Assembly: GCA_963779095.1 (NCBI GenBank)
Contig: CAVZWU010000001.1
Span: 124,001-188,000 of the forward strand
Reading direction: 5' to 3'
Source: Roseiarcus sp963779095
Lineage (GTDB): Bacteria > Pseudomonadota > Alphaproteobacteria > Rhizobiales > Beijerinckiaceae
Length of the DNA stretch: 64,000 nucleotides
Within the stretch, counting starts at the first letter, position 1. Every line of letters starts with the position of its first letter. The notes under the pieces are model-generated. The model was not told the DNA's origin, made no database searches, and was given only the letters and a program-made list of their open reading frames with translations. This document shows positions 16,225-25,059 of the stretch, piece after piece. The position numbers and the translations under genes were made by a program.

Positions 16225-17577
16225 TCAGTGCGAGATCGCCGTGAGTTCCTGGCCCGGACGGATGGACCGGGCGGCCAGCATGCAGGCCGCGGCAAGGAGA
16301 GCGGCGACGCCGCCTGAGGCGGCCGCGACCGTCGGGCTCGCTCCGGCCTGCTGGAGGGCGCCATAGACGAGGGGCCCGAAAATGCCGCCGATCGGACCCG
16401 TGATGTTGATGAAGGCCGCGCCGGATCCGCGCACCCGGGTGGGGAAGGATTCCCCCACATAAGCGAAGAACGGCGCCGCGGCGCCCTGCGCGAAGAACAG
16501 GACGAGCGCATAGCCGATGACGACGGTCGCAAGGCTTGTCGTGACGAAGAGCAGGGCGAAAGTGCAGACCGCAGCCAGGGTCTGGGCGATGATCACCGTC
16601 TCGCGCCGGCCGATCCGGTCTCCAAGCCAGCCGAGGAGAAGATAGCCGAGCACCGCGACGCCATTGCCGAAGAAGATCGTCCAGAGCGCGCTTGTCAGGT
16701 CGATGCCTTTCGCCTGGCCGAGCACGGAGGTCGCGAGCACCGTCAATTGCAAATCAGCGATGATCTTGAAGAAGAATATCGCCCCGAGCGCGATCGACTG
16801 GCGCCTGAGCGCAGGCGTGAACAGTTCGGCGTAGGTGTTGGGCCGGTCGCCCGCGATATCGAGGCTCCACTGTTTCGCAAACCGATCGCAGGCGACGGTC
16901 TCGCCCTGAGCTCTGAGCCGCCTCAGGTGCTGGATCTTCAGGAAATAGGGCAATTCCCTGAGGCCGAAGCGGAGAATCAGGATGACGATGAGCGGAAAAG
17001 TCGCAACGACGAAAACTCCCCGCCAGCCGAGCTGCGGCAGCATCAGCGCCGCCAGTCCCGACGACAGCATGACGCCGAGCGGCCAGCCGGCCTGGACGAT
17101 CCCATAGAGGAAGCCCTTGGCGCGCGCGCCGAAGACCTCGTTGAGATAGGCGGCGTTCACGGCCTGCTCGGACATGCCGAAGCCCGAGAGGGCGCGAAAG
17201 ACGACGAGCGACACCGGTCCCATCGCCAGCGCGGCGAGGCCTGAACTCAACGCCGCTCCGCCAGTCGTGAGCACCAGCGCGAACCGGCGCCCGAGCCGGT
17301 CGATGACCGGACCGACGGTGAGGGCCACCACGAGCGAGGCGAGACCCACCAAAGTCGCGACATAGGAGGCCGTCGCGTTTGACCAGCCGAACTCCTGTTG
17401 GATCTTGGGCAGAAGACTGCCGAAGGTGATCAGGTCGTACACCGCGAAGGTCCAGGCGAGCAGGGCGACGAGGGCGGTGTAGGTCACCTGGCCTTTGGTC
17501 AGGGGCGAAACGTCGGGGAGATCATCGGTCGTGGAGGCGGGCGCGAGCCCGGAGACAGCTGTGGCGTTGCTGGCCAT
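16225..17577 (-). CDS. MFS transporter, metabolite:H+ symporter type
   Basis: 450 residues with about 12 hydrophobic segments. The start at 17577 has AAGGGGGT upstream. Major facilitator signatures: the motif-A loop after TM2 (GPVIDRLGRRFALV), its repeat in the second half (GWLGDRIGRRETV), and RALSGFGMSEQAVNAAYLNEVF in TM4. It resembles the aromatic/carboxylic-acid symporter group. Its position beside the ureide catabolic genes and regulator suggests uptake of allantoin or a related compound (inference). Convergent with the regulator gene, 36 bases apart. Confidence 0.82.
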   Translation of the reverse strand: MASNATAVSGLAPASTTDDLPDVSPLTKGQVTYTALVALLAWTFAVYDLITFGSLLPKIQQEFGWSNATASYVATLVGLASLVVALTVGPVIDRLGRRFALVLTTGGAALSSGLAALAMGPVSLVVFRALSGFGMSEQAVNAAYLNEVFGARAKGFLYGIVQAGWPLGVMLSSGLAALMLPQLGWRGVFVVATFPLIVILILRFGLRELPYFLKIQHLRRLRAQGETVACDRFAKQWSLDIAGDRPNTYAELFTPALRRQSIALGAIFFFKIIADLQLTVLATSVLGQAKGIDLTSALWTIFFGNGVAVLGYLLLGWLGDRIGRRETVIIAQTLAAVCTFALLFVTTSLATVVIGYALVLFFAQGAAAPFFAYVGESFPTRVRGSGAAFINITGPIGGIFGPLVYGALQQAGASPTVAAASGGVAALLAAACMLAARSIRPGQELTAISH

Positions 17578-17629
17578 GGCGGGACCCCCTTGCAGATCTG
17601 GCCTCGCGGGAAGGAGGTCGGATTTTAAG

Positions 17630-17639
17630 TTGTATGCAA
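17630..17639. promoter_or_regulatory. TTGTATGCAA dyad upstream of the MFS gene, candidate GntR/FCD site
   Basis: A near-palindrome (TTGTATGCAA against its complement TTGCATACAA), 53 bases before the MFS start in an AT-rich promoter region. It resembles the TTGTATACAA-like sites bound by FCD-type GntR regulators. The only local candidate regulator is the gene at 15136. Confidence 0.35.
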
Positions 17640-18038
17640 AATGAAATTTTCCTGTCAATGCCGCGAAAGCCCGTATTTTCGCCAGAGCAGGCCGAAAATA
17701 TGAGCGCTCTTTGAAAGAATGTTTGTGGACGTGAGGAGGTGGATTTTGCCCTCACCCGCTTGTCGCGGGCGGGAGTTCTGGGCGGGCGTCCTGACCGCGG
17801 ATAGGGACAGCTCAGCGACTGCCGCCCTCGGCGTCGAAGCGTGAAGAACGGAAGTTCAGGCTCAAGCGCGTCGCGTGGAGAAACGCTTCCCCGCGCCCGC
17901 CTCTGGGAGATGGAGCGGCGCGAAGCGGAGGACGTCAAAGCCGGATTCAAAGAGGCGGCAGGTCATCGGGACAGATGACCGCCGCCGCGATCCGATCGAT
18001 AGGGCGTGGGCCCGGTGGGGTCTGTGCCGGGCATCAGT
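17640..18038. other. Intergenic stretch, no gene seen
   Basis: About 400 bases between the MFS promoter and the 45-residue gene. The first 80 bases are AT-rich, the likely MFS promoter area. The rest is GC-rich with no ORF, hairpin or RNA gene I can support. Confidence 0.45.
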
Positions 18039-18176
18039 TCAGGATTTCTTGCTCGGAGGCGGAACATTATGGCCGCCGGCCGCGAGCGACTTCTTGTATT
18101 CGGAAACCGAATTCTTCGACTTATCCGACTTCGGTTTCTTGGCTTCCTTGCTGCTTCGCATTTGACCCTTCGCCAT
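18039..18176 (-). CDS. Conserved 45-residue basic protein (MAKGQMRSSKEAKKPK type)
   Basis: A short gene with a good ribosome site (GGGAGG, six bases before the ATG at 18176). The peptide is lysine/serine-rich: MAKGQMRSSKEAKKPKSDK, then KKSLAAGGHNVPPPSKKS. Small proteins opening MAKGQMRxxKEAKKPK are common in Hyphomicrobiales and have no known function. It is probably cytoplasmic and disordered; the charge suggests nucleic-acid contact, but this is unproven. Confidence 0.7.
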   Translation of the reverse strand: MAKGQMRSSKEAKKPKSDKSKNSVSEYKKSLAAGGHNVPPPSKKS

Positions 18177-18321
18177 CAATTCCTCCCTTGGGTCGGGTCC
18201 CGATTGTGGCACAGGCGAACGCAACGCGCCACTCCCCCGAGCGGGGCGCGCCGGCCTCAAAAAGGTCAGCCATCGATCTGACCGCCGCCTTCCGGAGGAA
18301 GCGGCGGTCTGTAGCCTCCCC

Positions 18322-18563
18322 TTAGCCCTCACGGCGCCAGTGACGCCAATGGCCACGGCCCACGGGCCCGTGGAAGAGCACCGCGAACCGGCGCTTCTGG
18401 GCGTCGTCCAGGCTGTCGTAAAGCGGCTCGGCGGCGCTCGCCAGCTTCTGCAGGTCAGCGGCGCGCGGCGCGGGCGGTCAAAAACTCCGACGCGCGGGTG
18501 AGCCGGTCGATAGGGTTGGCTTCGGCCGGCTGATCGTCGCCTTGTCCGCAACCGCCTCGCTTA
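18322..18563 (-). pseudogene. LTXXQ/Spy-like periplasmic protein, C-terminal remnant
   Basis: Reading from about 18563, one frame gives CGQGDDQPAEANPIDRLTRA up to TARAARR-stop. A second frame, overlapping at about 18455, continues ADLQKLASAAEPLYDSLDDA, QKRRFAVLFHG and ends GHWRHWRREG. This is the C-terminal part of the LTXXQ family of Hyphomicrobiales (a Spy-like periplasmic fold). The N-terminal half with the signal peptide is missing; the readable part ends at a G8 run where the base composition changes. It marks the left edge of the accessory region. Confidence 0.6.
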
Positions 18564-18768
18564 CCCCCCCACTCCCCCTTCGACCGGGCCCAGCGGCGGG
18601 GGCCCCAACGACATCGGGAGGAAGAAAATGTAAACTACACGGGCACCGAGTTGCTCTGACGCAAAAATTACAGGCTGACTTTCCCGGAAACCGGTTTGTT
18701 GGTGGCTGGTAAGAACATTATAAGAGTTCGTCCTTGCTATTCAGTCTATCAGCGCGACGGGGCTAAAG

Positions 18769-19382
18769 ATGCGTATTTTCATAAGCTGGTCGGGCGACGA
18801 CAGTAAAACAGCTGCTATCTTGTTGAAGAATTGGCTTCCGAATGTCATTCAGGAGGTAGAACCATGGATTTCAACGCAAGATATTCGTAAAGGAGAGAAG
18901 TGGTAAGAAAGTTTGGCTAAGTCACTTTCCAATATAGAATTTTGATTAATGGTAACCAAGACAAATTTTTAAAGAACCTTGGATGGTATTCGAAAAGAAG
19001 AATACACTCCTCAATTCACCGCAATGGAGAACGTTCTTCAAGATATTATCAAATATCTTAGGAGAATAGAACAGATGATTGGATCGTCCGCGACCTTCGC
19101 GAATATTCCAGAAGGGGTGTTAGGGAACACGTCACCGGGACTCGGAAGCGCCTTTGGAAGACTACTATCGTCAGGATCATTGTCTCCAGCCGAAATTGTG
19201 GCTCTAGCAAACATACAAGATTCCAACAACGCGACAAGGATGGCAAAGGCGTTACCGGACATCAACGCTTTCGAGAGACCAATTTCGAGTGGTGATAATA
19301 AACCTGGAAATGAAGATACGTCGCAGACACCTTCGGTTCGCAAGAAATCACATCGGCCTCAGAGTCTGTCCGAGAACATCAT
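18769..19382 (+). pseudogene. TIR-domain protein gene, decayed and truncated by an IS5-family element
   Basis: The ATG at 18769 opens MRIFISWSGDDSKTAA, then LLKNWLPNVIQEVEPWIS and TQDIRKGEKW. This is the start of a TIR domain of the bacterial antiphage/NAD-hydrolase type. It then hits TAA (18904); the same frame continues ESLAKSLSNIEF and hits TGA. Fragments matching NQDKFL and EPWMVFE are readable in two other frames near 18955-18995. The rest of the TIR core is missing, and a C-terminal tail runs in frame from about 18979 (PQFTAMENVLQDIIKYLRR). At 19383 the sequence becomes transposon DNA. The region is markedly AT-rich compared with its surroundings, a sign of transfer. Confidence 0.7.
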
Positions 19383-20226
19383 GCGGGGTTGCATAGCTTT
19401 CGCAGCATGAGGCGGATCGAGGCGAGGCGCAGGAAGGCGAGCGCCTTGTGGTTGAGGCATTCCCAGTCCTTGGCCAGTCGTCGACAGCGGCCGAGCCAGG
19501 CGAATGTGCGTTCGACGATCCAGCGTTTGGGCAGGGCGATGAAGCCTGTGGCTTGACCCGAGCGCTTGACGATCTTGACGTGGACGCGCGCCAGAATCCG
19601 CTTTATCGCGCTTTGGAACTCTGGCCCCTGGTAGCCGCCGTCGGCATAGAGCTTGATCAGGAACGGAAAGGCGCCGAACAAGCTCGCCATCAGCAGCGCC
19701 CCGCCGTCGCGGTCCTGGACGTCGGCGGCGTGCACGATGGCGTGCATCAGCAGGCCCTGCGTATCGACGAGGATATGCCGCTTCTTGCCCTTGATCTTCT
19801 TGCCCGCGTCATAGCCCGACGGATCAATCGCAGGTCCCCTTTTTCCGCGCTCTTGACGCTCTGGCTGTCGATGATCGCGGCGGTCGGGCTCGCCTCGCGC
19901 GAGGCGGCTTGGCGGCACTGCGCATAAAGCGCGTTGTGGATGCGATCGAGCGTGCCGTCCCAGCTCCACAGATCGAAGTAATCGTAAAGCGTCGAGCGCG
20001 GCGGCAGGTCCTTGGGGATCGCCCGCCACTGACAGCCGGTGCTCAGATACATCAGGCCGTTGATCACCTCGCGCACCACGACATGACGCCGGTTCCCACC
20101 GCGCTTGGCCGGCGGAATGAGCGGCTCCACAAGCGCCCATTCCTCGTCCGTCACATCGCTCGGATAGCGCAATCGGCTTCGGTCATAGCGTCCGCAATTC
20201 TTGCTCGTCCACATCGGCGACCCCCC
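19379..20226 (-). mobile_element. IS5-family insertion sequence with transposase split into two frames
   Basis: The transposase begins at 20214 (MWTSKNCGRYDRSRLRYPSD, TDEEWALVEPLIPPAKRGGN) and contains GLMYLSTGCQWRAIPKDLPP, the IS5 signature. The first DDE Asp lies in AAIIDSQSVKSAEKG. The frame then steps back by one base at an A5G4 run (about 19836). The second part, DPSGYDAGKKIKGKKRHILV, KLYADGGYQGPEF and RWIVERTFAWLGRCRRL, carries the remaining Asp and Glu, down to the stop at 19379. Members of this group often use two overlapping frames. The terminal repeats could not be fixed with confidence. Confidence 0.82.
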
Positions 20227-20378
20227 GAACAAATCAGGCCGCCTCCCTTGAAATCACAAATGATTCCGACAATTCAATATGTTCCCGGACCGGCTCACAA
20301 TAGCTACGCCGCCCAAGCAAGGTCCGAAGCACCTCGACGCGTCGCTATTGGAAAGTATTGGATCGCGGCGGTCGTCGG

Positions 20379-20984
20379 TCATGCGGCCAATTTTTCGGCT
20401 TCGGCCTCGGCGGCGAGGCGCAAGACTACGTCGCTGTATGTTTCGCTGCCGTCGTCGGCTATGAGGCCATAGAGCCGGTCGGCCGTTTTTACGTACACCA
20501 AAAGGTTAAATCCGTTCGGGGTCGCTGGCAGGCAAGCCTCATACCGACAAAGGCGATAGGCGTCCTTGGCGGCCTTGGAAACGCGGAGGGGAAAAAGGGC
20601 GGGAATATGCCATTTTCGCCGGTGCCATTTGTGATCGCGCCGGATATCGGCGCGGCCCGCCGGGGTTTCGCACCCATAGCCGTTCCGGTTCAGCAAGTGA
20701 CCGCCTTGGCCGTATCGACCGAGCTCGCTTAAAAGCGCCCTTTCGACATCGAAACCCATCCACTTATCCAACTCGGGATAGAGGATTTCGCGGCGGATCG
20801 GCAGGCGATGCGCCTCCATGTAACGAAGCCACGAGTAGAAACGGCCTTCGCCCTTTGGCGCGACCTTTAAGTGATCCTCAAACCGCTTGCCGCAGCCCTC
20901 GCCGACATAGGCCGGCGAGCCATCCGTGTCGAAATAGGCGTAGACGTAACAGCCGGCCCGTTTGTTAGAGAATGGCGAGCTCAT
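20379..20984 (-). CDS. GIY-YIG nuclease-domain protein
   Basis: 201 residues. The N-terminal GIY-YIG core is readable: GCYVYAYFDTDGSPAYVGEG (GIY as YVY, YIG as YVG), followed by GKRFEDHLK with the conserved Arg and His, and E82/R83 in FDVERALLSELGRYG as the metal-binding region. The second half is Ala/Arg-rich and unassigned. It resembles the LEM-3-like or phage/island GIY-YIG proteins that cut DNA. It is a single gene in a region of insertion sequences, so an accessory or defence role is possible. Confidence 0.65.
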   Translation of the reverse strand: MSSPFSNKRAGCYVYAYFDTDGSPAYVGEGCGKRFEDHLKVAPKGEGRFYSWLRYMEAHRLPIRREILYPELDKWMGFDVERALLSELGRYGQGGHLLNRNGYGCETPAGRADIRRDHKWHRRKWHIPALFPLRVSKAAKDAYRLCRYEACLPATPNGFNLLVYVKTADRLYGLIADDGSETYSDVVLRLAAEAEAEKLAA

Positions 20985-21304
20985 GGGAGGCCCATGTGCA
21001 GGATTGTCTCGCTAAAGCACTCGCCGGGCCCACGGGCGGCCTTCAGCCGATGCCGCACCGGGCTTGACCAGCCAAAGGTAAAACTCGTCTCCTGGGACTC
21101 CCTGGGGCTCCCATCGGTGAAGGTCAAGGTCGCTCATGATTTCCACTTCGTTTATGTATTTCATTAACATGGAGATTATCTCCGCCTTGACAACTAAAAT
21201 TCCCGCTCAAAGCGTGGTTTCAGCCAGTTTGGTGCTATATCACCGGCACCCAATGCTATTGCTTTGCAGTTGCGACCGCGTCGACCGCTGCTAAGTTCGA
21301 GCTT
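20985..21304. other. Intergenic stretch, no gene seen
   Basis: 320 bases between two divergent accessory genes. It presumably holds both promoters. ORFs here are short, without ribosome sites and without family resemblance. Confidence 0.45.
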
Positions 21305-21669
21305 ATGGAGCGGGAATTTCAGGACGATTTGATAGCAGTAAATTCGGCGCGGCTGCGGGCGTCGGGGGTGATCAGGCCTGACGCTTTCAGCGCTATAGTG
21401 AGTTTCGGGGACGGCGCTGACGCTTTGGTTCGCGAGATTCGGGTGTGGCACCGAAAGTTCCGCGATGGGTGTGGGATCAGCCTGTTTCTTTGTCCGGCGT
21501 GCGAAAAAAGGCGCAGCTTTTGAAGCTGCATGACGGTCGGCCGCAGTGCCGCAACTGTCTCAAGCGGCGAGGGGTTCAGTTTCGGGCCGCCTATGGCACG
21601 CGCGCCGAGCGCGCTGAGGCGCGGACGAAAAGGATTGAGAAGCTCAGGGCGAAGCTCGCCAGCCGTTAG
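21305..21669 (+). CDS. Zinc-ribbon protein of accessory type, frame broken in an A6 run
   Basis: About 121 residues if read through. The first frame gives MEREFQDDLIAVNSARLRAS, then LVREIRVWHRKFRDG and LFLCPACEK. The second continues AQLLKLHDGRPQCRNCLKRR and ends in a basic helix (ERAEARTKRIEKLRAKLASR). The two CxxC pairs (CPAC and CRNC) make a zinc ribbon only if the frames are joined. The break is exactly at GAAAAAAGG, and one more A restores it. This may be a sequencing slip or a phase-variable tract. It lies 10 bases upstream of the HTH gene. Confidence 0.55.
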
Positions 21670-21679
21670 CTTCGGCTCG

Positions 21680-22087
21680 ATGGCCGAGGATGGCGCGGCG
21701 GCGGGAGTTGGAGTTGTCGCTGCGACGAGCTTTGATTCGGGAGCGAGAGGGGTTTCTGGAGGCGGAGACATAAATCGATCGCTTCCTGTCTCATGCCGCG
21801 AGCTTGATCCTGCGACGGTGAAGGCTGAGTTGGTTCGCTCTCGCTGCAACATTGCGGGGGCTGCGCGGGCGCTTGGGGTTCCGGCCTCGGATTTGCGCCG
21901 GCTGGTGGCTTGGGGTCCGCTGGCGGCGGCGGTGACCGAGCAGGTTGAGCAGGCGATCGACCGGGCCGAGGCGGTGTTGCTTGATGGGCTTGAATTGGGA
22001 CACGCGCTGGTTCGGCTCAAGGCTGCGTCGGCGCTTTTGACGCTCTCGCCGCCGGCGGACGTGGCCTTGAAGTGGCTTGATAACTGA
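21680..22087 (+). CDS. Fis-type helix-turn-helix protein of accessory region
   Basis: 135 residues. Residues 45-75 (ELVRSRCNIAGAARALGVPA, SDLRRLV) form a Fis-like HTH. A second helical region, EQVEQAIDRAEAVLLDGLE, repeats a hydrophobic pattern. I do not recognise a specific family; the arrangement resembles small DNA-binding proteins of prophages and integrative elements. The start at 21680 (MAEDGAAAG) follows the zinc-ribbon stop by 10 bases, so the pair is probably cotranscribed. Confidence 0.5.
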   Translation: MAEDGAAAGVGVVAATSFDSGARGVSGGGDINRSLPVSCRELDPATVKAELVRSRCNIAGAARALGVPASDLRRLVAWGPLAAAVTEQVEQAIDRAEAVLLDGLELGHALVRLKAASALLTLSPPADVALKWLDN

Positions 22088-22351
22088 CGAGGGCAGGCGC
22101 GTCATTTGACGCGACGTTGCGTTTTGCGCTTGCGGCCCTTGCTTGCCCAAAGGTGTTAGATTTCGCCATGGTAAACGTGATCGCCGGCACGAGCCACTGG
22201 CGGCGCCAATTGATAGCGCGCCGGCGCAGCCTTAGCGCCGATCGCGCCTTTATCCTCGAGTTCCTTATGGCGCGCGCGAGGCTCATAGGACATGGCCGAG
22301 CGATGCGACCCACGCCCACCCGGGAGATGAGCGCGCCTTCGCCCGCTCGAG

Positions 22352-22621
22352 TCAGAAGCGGTTGATAAGGAACGGCTGGCCGTTCAATTTTCCAAACGTG
22401 CCGTTTGGGGTTTGATGGGCAAAGAACGGTTGACCGTTGATTGAGCCGAACGCGTTTTGCGGCGCCGATTGAGGAAAGGGCGAGGCAAAACCGCCACCCG
22501 CCGAGCGGCCAAGCGAGCCATCGGGGCAGGACTGGAAAGCGTTGGCGACAATGCAAGCGTGAGCTTGCGGCACGCCGATCAGCGTCGAAACGAGCGCGGC
22601 GGCGAGGAGTGCGGTTTTCAT
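22352..22621 (-). CDS. Small secreted protein with NGQPF repeats
   Basis: 89 residues. A signal peptide is clear (MKTALLAAALVSTLIGVPQA, cut near HAC), with AAGGAA before the ATG. The mature part has two cysteines near its start (ACIVANAFQSCPDG), a Gly/Ser linker, and two copies of the segment NGQPFF/L (INGQPFFAHQTPNGTFG, KLNGQPFLINRF). Function unknown. Confidence 0.65.
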   Translation of the reverse strand: MKTALLAAALVSTLIGVPQAHACIVANAFQSCPDGSLGRSAGGGFASPFPQSAPQNAFGSINGQPFFAHQTPNGTFGKLNGQPFLINRF

Positions 22622-22720
22622 TTTCGTCGGGTTCCTTGCAGGGGGGCGCGCTCAAGCCGGCGCGAGCATGGGACCGTCATTCAGATAGCGGATGGGAAAC
22701 TCGGCGCCGCTGATGGCGCG

Positions 22721-23068
22721 TCAATCTTCGGCTTTTTCAGGCCATTGCGATGCGGCGAGAGCGTAGGCGCGCACCACTTCGGTCGGGCAGTAGCGGCGGG
22801 TGCGCGGAACGAGAAGCTCGATGTCGCCGAGTTCGGTCAGAAGCGAGCGCCGGTAATAGCCGTTGCGGCGATCGGCATCGTCCTCCGCCTCGAGGCTCTC
22901 AAGCCAGCGATCGACCGCCGCCGACATCTCGGTCTCGATGATCTCGGCCAGAGCCTGCCGGCCGAGCGGACGATAGCCCTCGCCCCAATCCCGACCCTGC
23001 GCCTGCATGGCCTTCACCATCGCGAAAGCAGCCGGTAAACTCTCAATCGTCGCAGCGCGCTGTGGCAT
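22721..23068 (-). pseudogene. IS256-family transposase, N-terminal fragment
   Basis: 115 codons. The stretch IETEMSAAVDRWLESLEAED, then RNGYYRRSLLTELGDIELLV and PRTRRYCPTEVVRAYA, is the N-terminus of Mutator/IS256-type transposases. After VVRAYA the similarity ends and the frame stops within 15 codons, so the DDE catalytic part is absent. A relic rather than a working element. Confidence 0.7.
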
Positions 23069-23329
23069 GGGGTGCTCCTTAGCTGGGTCTTGGTCGACCG
23101 CAGGGAGCACCCCTTCACGCCTCTGACACAGAATCTCTTACGTCACCGCTCTCCGATAGACGGACGCTTTCCGCCTCCCGCCGGCCGTCGAACAGGCGGT
23201 CGTGCGCCGGGTACGCCCCGGGTCTTAGGCGCGCGCCTTGCCAGAGTCGCGCCGAAAGTCCAGCATAAGCGCCGATCAGGCGTTACGATGCGGGCGGGCT
23301 CGCCGCCGGCGAAGAGGAGCGTTTAAGTC

Positions 23330-23914
23330 ATGGGATCGGCCGCCCGGGTCACTTCCGCAGCCGAGGGTCTGCCGCGCCGGCGCTTCACCGTCACCGAAGT
23401 GGAGGCGATGGTCGCGGCCGGGGTGATGAAGGAGGACGAACGGGTCGAACTGATTGGGGGGGAATTGGTTCCCATGTCGCCGAAGGGAAACCACCACGAA
23501 GTTGTCAAGGCCGCGCTGCTGCGGCGATGGTATCGCGCGGCCCCGGACGAAGTCGACCTTGTCCCCGAGACGACGTTCCGCCTAAGCGAGGACACCTATC
23601 TTGAGCCGGATATCGTGATCTACCCCCGGGCGAGCGGCATCCGAGGGCTCAGCGCCGACAACGTGCTTCTTGTCGTCGAGATTGCGAACTCGTCGCTGCG
23701 CTACGACATCGGCCGCAAGGCGGCGCTTTACTCCGGTTTTGGGATCCGCGAGCTTTGGGTGATCGACGCGGTTCGACTGACGACGCGTGTGTTCCGCGAG
23801 CCGACGGCGGACGGCTATCGCGACGCGCAGGACTTCGGCCCCGCTGACAGGCTCACCCCCGAGATCGCTCCCGAGGCCTTCGCGCTGAGGCTGGATGAGT
23901 TGAAGCTCGCCTGA
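23330..23914 (+). CDS. Uma2 family (DUF820) PD-(D/E)XK-like protein
   Basis: 194 residues. RRFTVTEVEAMVAAGVMKED, ERVELIGGELVPMSPKGNHH, YLEPDIVIYPRAS, LLVVEIANSSLRYDIGRKAA and YSGFGIRELWVIDA are the standard Uma2 blocks. They include the Glu, Asp and Glu-x-Ala residues of the nuclease-like core. Uma2 proteins are abundant in cyanobacteria and some proteobacteria; their DNA-cutting role is predicted only. It is intact and stands alone just before an IS630 element, 12 bases from the IS target site. Confidence 0.85.
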   Translation: MGSAARVTSAAEGLPRRRFTVTEVEAMVAAGVMKEDERVELIGGELVPMSPKGNHHEVVKAALLRRWYRAAPDEVDLVPETTFRLSEDTYLEPDIVIYPRASGIRGLSADNVLLVVEIANSSLRYDIGRKAALYSGFGIRELWVIDAVRLTTRVFREPTADGYRDAQDFGPADRLTPEIAPEAFALRLDELKLA

Positions 23915-23925
23915 CGCGGCCACAC

Positions 23926-24992
23926 CTAAGCAGAGATTCTTGGCATGGCCAACGGATCGGGGGTGCGCTCGCGGTTGAGATCGATGACGGCGTCATGGAT
24001 GGCTTGGTCGAGGGCGGCGACGTCTGTGAAGGTCTGGTGGGCGAGGTGATGGGCCTTAAGATCGCGCCAGACCGGCTCGATTTCATTGAGTTCGGGGGCG
24101 TATTTCGGCAGCCACTCGACGGTGAGCCAGTGTGCGCGGGCGGCCAGGGCGGCAAGCGAGCGTTTGCTGGTGTGGATCGGACCATTGTCCTCGACCAGCA
24201 CGACCGGCTTGGCCTGTCGCCCGGGCTGCGGTCCGAAGAGACGGTCGAGTTGCTCCAGATGGGCGATGAAATCGCTGCTGCGCTTGGTCGGGCAGGTCAG
24301 GACGATGAGTTGGCGCGTGACGTGATCAAGCGACCCCAGCATCGCGACCTTCTTGGCCTGCCCAGGCGCCGGCACACGCAAGTCCGCCCCCGACTTCGCC
24401 CAGGCGCGGGCGAGATAGGGATGCGTCAGCGCCTCGCTCTCATCGCCGTAGAGAAGAACAATGTCGCCCGCTTCGGCCTGCTGTTTGCGCAGTTGCAGGC
24501 GCAGGCCCACCCGTTCCACCTCGCTTTCCGTCTGACGTCCCTTCAGCGTGTGCCGGGGCCGCCGCCAACGGAACTTTTTTTTCGCAAGGCCTTGGACAGT
24601 TGCGAACGGCTGATGCGCACGCCCTCGCGCGCTTCGATCTCGGCGCGGAGGCGGGGGATCGTCCAGTTGCGCCGGTCGGCCACAGGTTCTTCCAGCAAGG
24701 GGGTGACGACGCGCAAGGCGGCTTCACTCTTCACCGGAGGCGGGCCTGGCGCGATGCTGGTCTTCAGCGCTGCGACACCGCCAGCGGTGAAGTCGCTGCG
24801 CCACAGGCGAACCGTATCTTCGCGCACGCCAAACGCCTCCGCGATCTTGGAGCTGGTCCAACCAGCCAGCGTCAAAAGCACGGCGCGCGCCCGGTCCGCC
24901 TCGCCGCGATCACGTAAATCGGCAAGAGCCAAGAGGCCGGCGCGTTGTTCATCGCTCGCCATAACCGGAGACTTTCCCGCCATGCCATACAC
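23926..24992 (-). CDS. IS630-family transposase, two frames joined at an A8 slippery run
   Basis: The upstream frame (24992-24543) has the HTH half: SSKIAEAFGVREDTVRLWRS, a P-rich linker and WTIPRLRAEIEAREGVRIS. The downstream frame (to 23926) has the DDE half: LLYGDESEALTHPYLARAWA, VLVEDNGPIHTSKRSLAALA, and WLPKYAPELNEIEPVWRDLK. The two overlap at GCGAAAAAAAAGTT (about 24573-24586). In the zero frame this is CGA AAA AAA AGT, containing A-AAA-AAA, a canonical -1 slippery heptamer, so a fusion protein of about 355 residues by programmed frameshifting is plausible. The last stop codon uses the flanking TA. Confidence 0.85.
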
Positions 24993-25059
24993 CTTGCAAA
25001 TCGGCGCAGGCAGCGAACCGCAAAAAACCTATCCGTTGGTTAGCCAAACGGAACCTGCT
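23929..25059 (-). mobile_element. IS630-family insertion sequence A, TA target, inserted at the end of an ABC ATPase gene
   Basis: Flanked by TA on both sides (23927-23928 and 25060-25061), as expected for IS630. The ends are related inverted repeats: AGCAGAGATTCTTGGC on the left, and AGCAGGTTCCGTTTGGC on the right when complemented. The right-hand TA forms part of the ATPase stop codon. The element carries one transposase gene in two frames. Confidence 0.85.

Noticed and set aside
21680..22087. Phage small terminase
   Set aside because: A Fis-like HTH alone is not enough; no large terminase, portal or other phage structural gene is present.
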